From DATFGK01 sp046712825 (GTDB lineage Bacteria; Actinomycetota; AC-67): a DNA stretch of 49,691 nucleotides. The position numbers were made by a program, and so were the translations under genes. The number at the start of each line of letters is the position of its first letter. Position 1 is the first letter of the stretch. Positions 41,595 through 48,774 of this stretch are shown one piece after another. Location: NCBI GenBank assembly GCA_046712825.1, contig JBKKCR010000045.1:1-49691 (forward strand), written 5' to 3'. The notes beneath the pieces are model-generated. The model was not told the origin of the DNA, did not search any database, and worked only from the letters and a program-made list of their open reading frames with translations.

Positions 41595-42271
41595 CGCGTT
41601 GCCGGGTTGATCGCGGCCTGAAACGCGGGTTTTCCGTCTGCCGAGATCAGCTGCACGGTCAGGTCCCGCACGTTGAGTCCGGTCGTGCTCCCCCACGAGC
41701 CGCGACCGTCCACGAGCCTTATCCGGCCGACCGTGACCGCGGCGGACGACTTGGGGATGAAGACGACGTCGTGCATGCCCGAGCCGCTCGCAGCGTCCAC
41801 GACGATGAACACCCAGTTGGCCGGGCCCGAGTACGCGAACACCTGACCGGCCGGACCCCCGTCGGACGTGCGGAGGGAAGCCGCCACCAGCTCACCCTGG
41901 CGCTCGATGATGTCGAGGTACCGCTCGGCTAGATCGCGGTCGCGCCGGGTCGCCGCGGTCATGATCGCGAATGTTCCGCCGATCGAAACGAGAACGATCG
42001 CAGCCACCAAAGCGGCGATCTTGAGGCGCCGGCCGGGCCGCAGGCCGTGCACCCGGTCGACGGCATGGGCCTCGAATCCGATCGGCGGTTCTTTGGGTGG
42101 CGCCAGCAGCAGGAGAGAGTCGGCGGCGCGGGAGAGTTCCTCGACGAGCGTGCGACAGTCGGTGCAGGACGCTATGTGGACGAGCGCGCGAGCGCGCTGC
42201 TCTCCGGCCGCGATCCCGAGCGCGAGTTCCGGAGCGAGCTCGCGAACTTCATCGCAGGTCGCTTCGCTCAC
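41591..42271 (-). CDS. anti-sigma factor with zinc-binding HxxxCxxC motif
   Basis: A 226-residue membrane-bound anti-sigma factor. The cytoplasmic N terminus carries C6 and the ZAS-type motif H32-C36-C39 (HIASCTDC), one membrane helix spans about 84-107, and an extracytoplasmic RskA-like C-terminal domain follows. It should hold the ECF sigma encoded just upstream until a signal frees it. The start overlaps the sigma stop by 23 bases, so synthesis is coupled. Whether it senses oxidation through the zinc cysteines or is released by proteolysis is not shown. Confidence 0.9.
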   Translation of the reverse strand: MSEATCDEVRELAPELALGIAAGEQRARALVHIASCTDCRTLVEELSRAADSLLLLAPPKEPPIGFEAHAVDRVHGLRPGRRLKIAALVAAIVLVSIGGTFAIMTAATRRDRDLAERYLDIIERQGELVAASLRTSDGGPAGQVFAYSGPANWVFIVVDAASGSGMHDVVFIPKSSAAVTVGRIRLVDGRGSWGSTTGLNVRDLTVQLISADGKPAFQAAINPATR

Positions 42272-42818
42272 TCTTGACCTCGAATGCCGAGCGCAGCTTG
42301 ATCATCGCTGCACGGATCCGGGTCTTGGCCGTACCGAGCGGCACGTGCTCCGAATCGCTGATCTCGCGGGCTGTGCGCCCGTAGAACGCGGCAAGGACGA
42401 GCGCGCGGCGCTGGTCGAACGGGAGCTCCATGATCGCGCGCCGGAGGCGACCGATGTCCTCTCCGGCGATGGCTCGCTCGTCGGGTCCGGCCTCGGGTGC
42501 CGGGATCCCCATGGCGAGCAGGGAGTCGGGGTCCATCGGTTCCGCACGGCGAAGCCGCATGGCGTCGATGGCCAGGTTCCGGGTTATCGCGAGGAGCCAG
42601 GCGGCCACCGGTCCGCGTCTGGCGTCGTAGGCCTGCGCGTGGCGCCAGGCACGGGCGAAGGCTTCCTGGGCGACGTCCTCGGCCACCCCTTGATCCCCAG
42701 TGATCGCCATGGCGAGCCCGAAGACCCGGCGCTGGAAACGGCGAACGAAGGCGGCGATGGCATCGGTGTCGCCGGATGCCAGCCCGGCGAGGAGCGCTTC
42801 GTCTGATGCGGCCCACAT
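42249..42818 (-). CDS. ECF sigma factor
   Basis: A 189-residue sigma factor of the extracytoplasmic-function type. Region 2 reads RRFQRRVFGLAMAITGDQGVAEDVAQEAFARAWRHA and region 4 LPFDQRRALVLAAFYGRTAREISDSEHVPLGTAKTRIRAAMIKLRSAF, with no region 1.1 or 3. Partner of the overlapping anti-sigma gene. ATG 42818 is chosen over a start 34 codons upstream because AGGAGGG lies nine bases before it. Target genes are not visible. Confidence 0.93.
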   Translation of the reverse strand: MWAASDEALLAGLASGDTDAIAAFVRRFQRRVFGLAMAITGDQGVAEDVAQEAFARAWRHAQAYDARRGPVAAWLLAITRNLAIDAMRLRRAEPMDPDSLLAMGIPAPEAGPDERAIAGEDIGRLRRAIMELPFDQRRALVLAAFYGRTAREISDSEHVPLGTAKTRIRAAMIKLRSAFEVKSERSDLR

Positions 42819-42874
42819 CGGGGATACCCTCCTGAGGCGCCCCTGGATTCCCGGCCAGGATTTGGCCCGATCGG

Positions 42875-42903
42875 ATTCTACCCTCTGAAGGTGTTCCTCC
42901 CAA
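42875..42903 (-). promoter_or_regulatory. sigma-70-like promoter for the ECF sigma/anti-sigma operon
   Basis: On the minus strand TTGGGA (42898-42903) and TAGAAT (42875-42880) are separated by 17 bases. This looks like a housekeeping promoter rather than an ECF-autoregulated one. Confidence 0.4.
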
Positions 42904-42930
42904 GGGTGGCGGGAGCCCAAACACCCGTCC

Positions 42931-42959
42931 TTAACAGCAGGGCGGCCGGGTCGTACAAT
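42931..42959 (+). promoter_or_regulatory. sigma-70 promoter for the DUF2269-like gene
   Basis: TTAACA (42931-42936), 17-base spacer, TACAAT (42954-42959), a near-consensus promoter; the transcript would have a leader of about 30 bases with AAGGAGG before the ATG at 42995. It is among the best promoter matches in the window. Confidence 0.6.
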
Positions 42960-42994
42960 CCGGGCGCCGAGGTCGGGTTAAGGAGGGGGAGCCA

Positions 42995-43480
42995 ATGCCG
43001 TGGCAGAATTTCTTGCTCGCGATCCACGTTCTGGGCGCTGTCTTCATCTTCGGTCCGACGGTCGCATATTCGTTCATCGGTGCGCGAGCCAAGAAAGAGG
43101 GAGCACCCGTCGCGTGGGCCATCGGCACGATCGAGTTCATCGAGAACAAGTGGGTGACCCCGCTTGCCCTGACGGTCCAACCGCTTTCCGGGGCGCTGCT
43201 GATCCTCAACGGGAAGAACCAGTGGAACCCGTTCGAGAGCCACGGCCGTTGGCTCCTCATCGGCATCATCCTCTACATCGTCGCGATCGGTTTCGCGATC
43301 TTCGTTCAAGGCGCGAACGCGAAGAAAGCCCTCCACCTCGCCGAGGCCAATCAGTTCGGACCGGAGTTCGGCGCGCTCATGAAGAAGGTCGCGATGGGAG
43401 GCCAGTTCCTCACCGTCCTGCTGATCGCGATCATCGTGTTGATGGTGACGAAGCCGGGATCGGGTTTCATCCATCCGTGA
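42995..43480 (+). CDS. DUF2269-like integral membrane protein
   Basis: A 161-residue membrane protein with four helices (MPWQNFLLAIHVLGAVFIFGP; about 55-75 with LALTVQPLSGALL; LLIGIILYIVAIGFAIFV; FLTVLLIAIIVLMV). The N-terminal histidine H11 in IHVLGA and the layout resemble DUF2269/DUF2214-type proteins, some proposed to bind haem. Function unknown. Strong ribosome site AAGGAGGGGG. Confidence 0.8.
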   Translation: MPWQNFLLAIHVLGAVFIFGPTVAYSFIGARAKKEGAPVAWAIGTIEFIENKWVTPLALTVQPLSGALLILNGKNQWNPFESHGRWLLIGIILYIVAIGFAIFVQGANAKKALHLAEANQFGPEFGALMKKVAMGGQFLTVLLIAIIVLMVTKPGSGFIHP

Positions 43481-43505
43481 CGGCGTAGGGCACATTCGGT
43501 TCGTT

Positions 43506-43520
43506 GGGCGGACTTCGCCC
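43506..43520. terminator. weak terminator-like hairpin between convergent genes
   Basis: GGGCG and CGCCC arms with a five-base loop, followed on the plus strand by TTTAC. Only five base pairs, so doubtful; it is the only convergent gap large enough to hold one. Confidence 0.3.
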
Positions 43521-43543
43521 TTTACTACGGGACCTGGTAGCGG

Positions 43544-45880
43544 CTACGGCGTGATCGTGATCGCGTGCTTGCCGGCGGACGCGATCGTGATCTCGAGCAC
43601 CCCGGCGGCGTAGGAGCCCGAAGCGCCGGTTACGATGGGCGCAGAGGCCCACACGCCCGCGAGACGGAGCACGACGGGTCCATCCGTCGTGACGGTCGCC
43701 GTGATCCCGCCCGCGGTCGACAGCGCCATCCTCGCGACGTCGAGTTGCGCCGTCGCGATGTTCGTGAGCGTCGCTTCGAACGCGTTCATCGGCGCAGAAG
43801 TTCCCGTCCCGAGCCAGGAGAGCCCCGCCATCGTGAAGGGCGCCGTGTGACCGACCGCGGCCACGCTCGCCTCGGGGATCGTCAGATACGTCGGGACGCC
43901 GCGGCCGCGCGTGGTGGCGTCGAACGTTCCGGTCGTGGCCGGCGATGCCGGATCACCGCTCCGGATCGTCAAGCCGTCCACCCAGTAGGCACCGTCGAAG
44001 GCGTAGTCGAGCGTCGCCCCCTCGGGCGTACCCACAGTTTCGACCTGATGCTCGAGCGCCGGCCAGACCTTGTACGTGACCCGCGCCGGATCCGGGTCGC
44101 GCTCGAAGCTGTTGAGATATCGCTCGGGGTCGGACCACTCATCCACGATCAGCGGTGAATAGTGCTCCTGACCGAGAAGCAGATACAGACGATTCCGGTA
44201 GCCGAGCTCGTCGAAGCGCAACGCCATCCGGGTGACGCCGGTGACCCAGACGAGCTCGTCGTCGGTGCCTTGGAAGATCACGTAGGGCACGTTGCGCGCG
44301 TTCTCGATGATGTTGAACATCAGCTCCGCTTCGGGGTCTCCGCCGTCCTGCGGCTCGATAGGAGCGCCGACCCCGAGCCACGCGCCCTGCGTGGTGGCAC
44401 CGGCGATCGGGAAGGCCGCCGCGAAACGGTCCGGGTACAGCAGCCCGACGAGATAGGAGCCGAATCCTCCCATCGAATGCCCGGCGACCACGACGTGATC
44501 GGGGTCGATAGAGAACGATGCCATCGCGTCTTCCCACGTCTCCAAGAAGGACTCGTGGCCGCGGCCGACGTACCAGGTCGAGGACCCGCGAGCGCTCGGC
44601 GAGAACACGACGCGTCCGCTGCGCTCGCCGAGCTGCCTGATGATGCCCGGCACCCAAGCGCCGGCGAGGTGCGTGGTGCCGCTGGATCGGGGATGAAGCC
44701 ACAGCAGGCCCGGGCTCGGCGTCGCGGGGACGTATGTCGTCGGGATGTACAGGCCGTAGTGCTGGTAGATCCCCTGACTTTCGCTTCCGCTGTACGTTTC
44801 CCGCACGACCGGCGAGTCCGAGAGGAACACGCGCTCGTAGTAGCCGGGGCCGGGCACGAACGACTGGGTCGCCCCTCCGGCGAGTTTGTCGAGGTGGATG
44901 TCGGCGAGGTACCGGTCGATGGTGCCGCCGAACAAGGTCAGCGCTTGCTCGCGGTCCATCCGGATCCGTACGGGCTCGTCCGAACGGAATGCGACGTTGA
45001 TGAGATCGGCGGTCGCTTCGCCTGTCGAGACATCGGCCAATCCATCCGCGGCCTCATTCACGACGCCGGTCGCGACCCCGAGCTTGAGCGACGAGGACGT
45101 CGCCCCGAACAAGGATCGACGGACCGAAACCTCGATCGCGTTGTCGAAGCCGGCGGCGTTCGTTGCCACGGCGAAGTCTTCCGGGGAACCGGCCGAGGCG
45201 CCTTTGTAGGTCGCCCGCAGCATCTGGCTGCCGGTTGCAACGAACGCCCACTCGGCTTCGGTCTTGATCACGCCGGGCCCCACGTATGACCCCCCAGGTT
45301 CCGTGTCGGCCAGGATCACCACGGCGGTGCCCGGGTTCGCCGTCATCTGCGCCAGCCGTACGAGGAAGAAAAGTTCGTCGGCGTCTGCCCCGGCACGTAC
45401 CTCGGCAATGTCGGCGTGGTGATCAAGACCCTCTGGGTACTGCGCGTCGCCGTACTCCGGCTCCGCAGACAACAGCGGCGGCCCCTCGATCCCGAACTCG
45501 TCGCCGAGGACTTGGCCGATCGGGTCCAACCGATAGGTCCTCGGCTCGAGCTCTCGCAACGGATCGAGGGTCGCGAGACGCTCGGCGTCGCGACCGTCGT
45601 CCGCGCCCCAATCGTCACCGATGAAATCAGAGTAGACGTACTCCCCCGCCGAGTAGATCGCCGTTCCGCCGAGCCGTGTGGGGGCACCGGTCCAGTCCGA
45701 GACGTCCCCGTCCACGGTCTTCACGGAAGGCGCGATCGGAGCGGCCGGCGTGACGACGATCTTGCCGGGCGCCGTCTCTGGGGTGAGCACCGGCAGATCG
45801 GGGACCTGCTCGGGGATGACGGCGGCCGCGCTCCACGAAACGGCGAGAACGCAGGCGAGAACGAGCAAGGATCGGCGCAT
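43544..45880 (-). CDS. secreted two-domain protein: DOMON/CBM9-like plus alpha/beta-hydrolase
   Basis: A 778-residue exported protein. After a signal peptide (about 1-20) residues about 52-305 form a beta-rich domain (VDGDVSDWTG...FFLVRLAQM...AVVILADTEPGG) like DOMON/CBM9-type binding modules. Residues about 385-600 are an esterase/prolyl-oligopeptidase-type alpha/beta hydrolase: GHSMGGFGSYLVGLLYPDRF with nucleophile S469, and GTDDELV as a likely acid; the base may be the H in EHQVE. The last 150 residues are again beta-rich (about 635-775). It probably cleaves an extracellular ester or peptide bound to its outer domains. No substrate is evident. Confidence 0.82.
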   Translation of the reverse strand: MRRSLLVLACVLAVSWSAAAVIPEQVPDLPVLTPETAPGKIVVTPAAPIAPSVKTVDGDVSDWTGAPTRLGGTAIYSAGEYVYSDFIGDDWGADDGRDAERLATLDPLRELEPRTYRLDPIGQVLGDEFGIEGPPLLSAEPEYGDAQYPEGLDHHADIAEVRAGADADELFFLVRLAQMTANPGTAVVILADTEPGGSYVGPGVIKTEAEWAFVATGSQMLRATYKGASAGSPEDFAVATNAAGFDNAIEVSVRRSLFGATSSSLKLGVATGVVNEAADGLADVSTGEATADLINVAFRSDEPVRIRMDREQALTLFGGTIDRYLADIHLDKLAGGATQSFVPGPGYYERVFLSDSPVVRETYSGSESQGIYQHYGLYIPTTYVPATPSPGLLWLHPRSSGTTHLAGAWVPGIIRQLGERSGRVVFSPSARGSSTWYVGRGHESFLETWEDAMASFSIDPDHVVVAGHSMGGFGSYLVGLLYPDRFAAAFPIAGATTQGAWLGVGAPIEPQDGGDPEAELMFNIIENARNVPYVIFQGTDDELVWVTGVTRMALRFDELGYRNRLYLLLGQEHYSPLIVDEWSDPERYLNSFERDPDPARVTYKVWPALEHQVETVGTPEGATLDYAFDGAYWVDGLTIRSGDPASPATTGTFDATTRGRGVPTYLTIPEASVAAVGHTAPFTMAGLSWLGTGTSAPMNAFEATLTNIATAQLDVARMALSTAGGITATVTTDGPVVLRLAGVWASAPIVTGASGSYAAGVLEITIASAGKHAITITP

Positions 45881-45931
45881 ACAGACCGGATTCGGCGCCC
45901 GGCCCCGAATACCTCTCCGAGCCTCAGGCTC

Positions 45932-45937
45932 TAAGAT
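45932..45937 (+). promoter_or_regulatory. -10 box (TAAGAT) for aconitase
   Basis: TAAGAT ends seven bases before the ATG at 45945, without a Shine-Dalgarno; it overlaps another ATG (45936) that would precede the transcript start. Confidence 0.45.
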
Positions 45938-45944
45938 GTCGGCG

Positions 45945-48641
45945 ATGGCCAGCGCAGACGGCGCACGCGCGAAGCTCGACGTAGCCGGCGGATCCGTCGG
46001 CATCGCACGGCTCGATCGGGTCGTAGACGCGAGTCGTCTGGCGCGACTCCCGTACGTCGTCCGGCTCTTCCTCGAGAACGCGCTCCGCCATCAGGGCGCC
46101 GGCGCCGACCCGAGTCATCTAGAAACGCTCTCGGATTGGCCCGGCCCTCAGCCGGTCGAGTTCCCCTTCTTCCCGTCGCGCGTGGTCTTGCAAGACTTCA
46201 CCGGCGTGCCGTGCGTCGCCGACCTCGCTGCGATGCGGGACGCGGTCGCCGGCCTGGGCGGCGACGCGACCCGGGTCAACCCGATCATTCCGGCCGACCT
46301 CGTGATCGATCACTCCGTTCTCGTGGACTTCTTCGGCACGAGCGAAGCGTTCGAGCGCAACGTCGACCTCGAATACGAGCGGAACCGCGAGCGGTACGCC
46401 TTCCTCCGATGGGCGCAGCGCGCGTTCCGCGGGATGATGATCGTGCCGCCGGGCGCCGGGATCGTCCACCAGGTGAACCTCGAGTTCCTCGCGCGGGTGG
46501 TCATGACGCGTGACGAAGGCGGCGACACGATCGCCTACCCGGACACGCTCGTCGGGACGGACTCGCACACGACGATGATCGGCGGCGTCGGCGTGCTCGG
46601 ATGGGGCGTCGGCGGCATCGAAGCGGAAGCGGCGATGCTCGGCGAGCCGGTGACGATGCTGACGCCGATCGTCGTCGGCGTGAAGCTCACCGGCGAGCTG
46701 CCCTCTGGTTCGACCGCGACCGATCTGGTGCTCTCGCTGACCGAGCTCTTGCGCGCACGCGGCGTCGTCGGGAAGTTCGTGGAGTTCTACGGGGACGGGC
46801 TGGCCTCGCTCGCTGTTCCCGACCGCGCAACGATCTCGAACATGTCTCCCGAGTACGGCGCCACCGAGGGCATCTTCCCCGTCGACGAACAGACCATCGC
46901 GTACCTGCGCGCAACCGGACGAGACGCGGATCTGATCGACCTCGTCGAGCGCTACACGAAGGAGCAAGGGCTCTGGCGTGAACCCGGCGCCGCGCCGGCT
47001 TACTCGGAGACACTCTCCTTCGACTTGGGTTCGGTCGAGCCGTCGCTCGCGGGGCCGAAGCGGCCCCAGGATCGCGTCGCGCTCCCACGCATGCCGGACA
47101 GCTTCCACGACGAGCTCGATGTTCTGCGGGGCGTGCATCCCGGCGGGAATGACTCCGACCTCGTGGAAGCGCCGGCCATCCGGCGCGTGAAGGTTCCGAC
47201 GGTTCAGGGAGAGGCGGAGATCGGCGACGGATCGGTGGTGATCGCCGCGATCACGTCGTGCACGAACACGTCGAATCCCTCCGTGATGGTCGGCGCCGGC
47301 CTGCTCGCGCGGAACGCCGCCGCCAAGGGGCTCCGCGTCTCTCCGACGGTTAAGACCAGCCTCGCGCCGGGCTCGCCCGTCGTCGAGGACTACCTGCGGC
47401 GCTCCGGACTGCTCGAAGAGCTGGAGAAGCTCAACTTCTTCTTGGTGGGGTTCGGCTGCACGACGTGCATCGGGAACTCCGGTCCGCTCCCCGAGGACGT
47501 CGCGCGCGCCGTCGACACGTCCGACCTCGCGGTCGCCGCAGTCCTGTCGGGGAATCGAAACTTCGAGGGACGGATCCACCCCCAGGTCCGGCTCGCGTAC
47601 CTCGCGTCTCCCCCGCTCGTGGTTGCGTTCGCGCTCGCCGGCACCGTCGACATCGACCTCACGACCGATCCGCTCGGCACCGACACAGAGGGACGGCCCG
47701 TTTTCCTCCGCGACATCTGGCCCTCGGCCGAAGAGGTGCGCAGCACGATCGAGCGGTCCACCGACCCCGAGTCTTATCGCTCGCGGTTCGCCTCGATCAC
47801 CGAGGGGGACGAGCGGTGGCGCGGTCTGCCGGTGCCGGAGGACGAGATCTACCAGTGGGATGCGAACTCGACCTACATCGCCCGGCCGCCGTTCCTCGAG
47901 GGCATCGGTCTCGAGCCGGAACCGGTCGAGGACGTCAACGGCGCGCGTGTGCTCGTCTGGGTCGGCGACTCGGTCACGACCGACCACATCTCCCCCGCGG
48001 GATCCATCAAGCAGGGATCGCCGGCCGGCGAATGGCTGGCGTCGCGAGGGGTCTCGGCGGACAAGCTCCACTCGTACGGCGCGCGCCGCGGCAATCACGA
48101 GGTCATGGTCCGCGGCACCTTCGCGAACATCCGGCTGCGGAACAAGCTCGTGCCGGGCACCGAGGGCGGCGTCACGGAATTCTTGCCCACGGGTGATCAG
48201 ACGACGATCTTCGAGGCGGCCGAGCGGTACCAGGCGGACGCCGTTCCGCTGCTCGTGCTCGCCGGCAAGGAGTACGGCGCAGGCTCGAGCCGCGACTGGG
48301 CGGCCAAGGGCACCGCGCTGCTCGGCGTGCGTGCGGTGATCGCCGAGTCGTACGAGCGCATCCACCGCTCGAACCTCGTTCAGATGGGGGTTCTTCCCCT
48401 CGAGTTCCCCACCGGCGAGACCGCCGATTCACTCGGCCTCACCGGGCGCGAGAACTTCGACATCGCCGGCGTCTCGACGGTGACGCCAGGCGCGACCCTG
48501 ACGGTCGTCGCCCGGGCCGAGGACGGATCCGAGCGCCGCTTCGAAGCACGAGCCCGGATCGACACCCCCACCGAGCTCCACTACTTCCGTGAGGGCGGCA
48601 TCCTGCCGGCCGTGCTCCGGAAGATGATCACCGCTTCCTAG
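45945..48641 (+). CDS. acnA: aconitate hydratase (AcnA type)
   Basis: An 898-residue aconitase isomerising citrate to isocitrate in the citric acid cycle, same length as AcnA/IRP proteins. Iron-sulphur ligand cysteines are in ITSCTNTSNP and GFGCTTCIGNSGPL; the active-site regions GTDSHTTMIGGVGVLGWGVGG, SGNRNFEGRIHP, GDSVTTDHISPAGSI and GAGSSRDWAAKGT are complete. The ATG at 45945 is preferred to 45936 because of the TAAGAT box. Single gene; a cyclase-type regulator follows 133 bases later on the same strand. Confidence 0.96.
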   Translation: MASADGARAKLDVAGGSVGIARLDRVVDASRLARLPYVVRLFLENALRHQGAGADPSHLETLSDWPGPQPVEFPFFPSRVVLQDFTGVPCVADLAAMRDAVAGLGGDATRVNPIIPADLVIDHSVLVDFFGTSEAFERNVDLEYERNRERYAFLRWAQRAFRGMMIVPPGAGIVHQVNLEFLARVVMTRDEGGDTIAYPDTLVGTDSHTTMIGGVGVLGWGVGGIEAEAAMLGEPVTMLTPIVVGVKLTGELPSGSTATDLVLSLTELLRARGVVGKFVEFYGDGLASLAVPDRATISNMSPEYGATEGIFPVDEQTIAYLRATGRDADLIDLVERYTKEQGLWREPGAAPAYSETLSFDLGSVEPSLAGPKRPQDRVALPRMPDSFHDELDVLRGVHPGGNDSDLVEAPAIRRVKVPTVQGEAEIGDGSVVIAAITSCTNTSNPSVMVGAGLLARNAAAKGLRVSPTVKTSLAPGSPVVEDYLRRSGLLEELEKLNFFLVGFGCTTCIGNSGPLPEDVARAVDTSDLAVAAVLSGNRNFEGRIHPQVRLAYLASPPLVVAFALAGTVDIDLTTDPLGTDTEGRPVFLRDIWPSAEEVRSTIERSTDPESYRSRFASITEGDERWRGLPVPEDEIYQWDANSTYIARPPFLEGIGLEPEPVEDVNGARVLVWVGDSVTTDHISPAGSIKQGSPAGEWLASRGVSADKLHSYGARRGNHEVMVRGTFANIRLRNKLVPGTEGGVTEFLPTGDQTTIFEAAERYQADAVPLLVLAGKEYGAGSSRDWAAKGTALLGVRAVIAESYERIHRSNLVQMGVLPLEFPTGETADSLGLTGRENFDIAGVSTVTPGATLTVVARAEDGSERRFEARARIDTPTELHYFREGGILPAVLRKMITAS

Positions 48642-48774
48642 GGTCGCCTCAGGGGGTGCGGGCGCCCGCTCCGAGTGGGGTGCCCTCCTTCACCGAAGGT
48701 GGCGCAGATGCACCTCCTTGCGCTGGGCCCCGATGCTACGCTCGGCCGGAACCAAGAGAAAGGGCTCCTCAACG

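Noticed and set aside
46119..48365. 748-codon open frame antisense to aconitase
   Set aside because: Aconitase has every catalytic motif; the antisense frame has none and is Arg/Asp/His-biased as shadow frames are.
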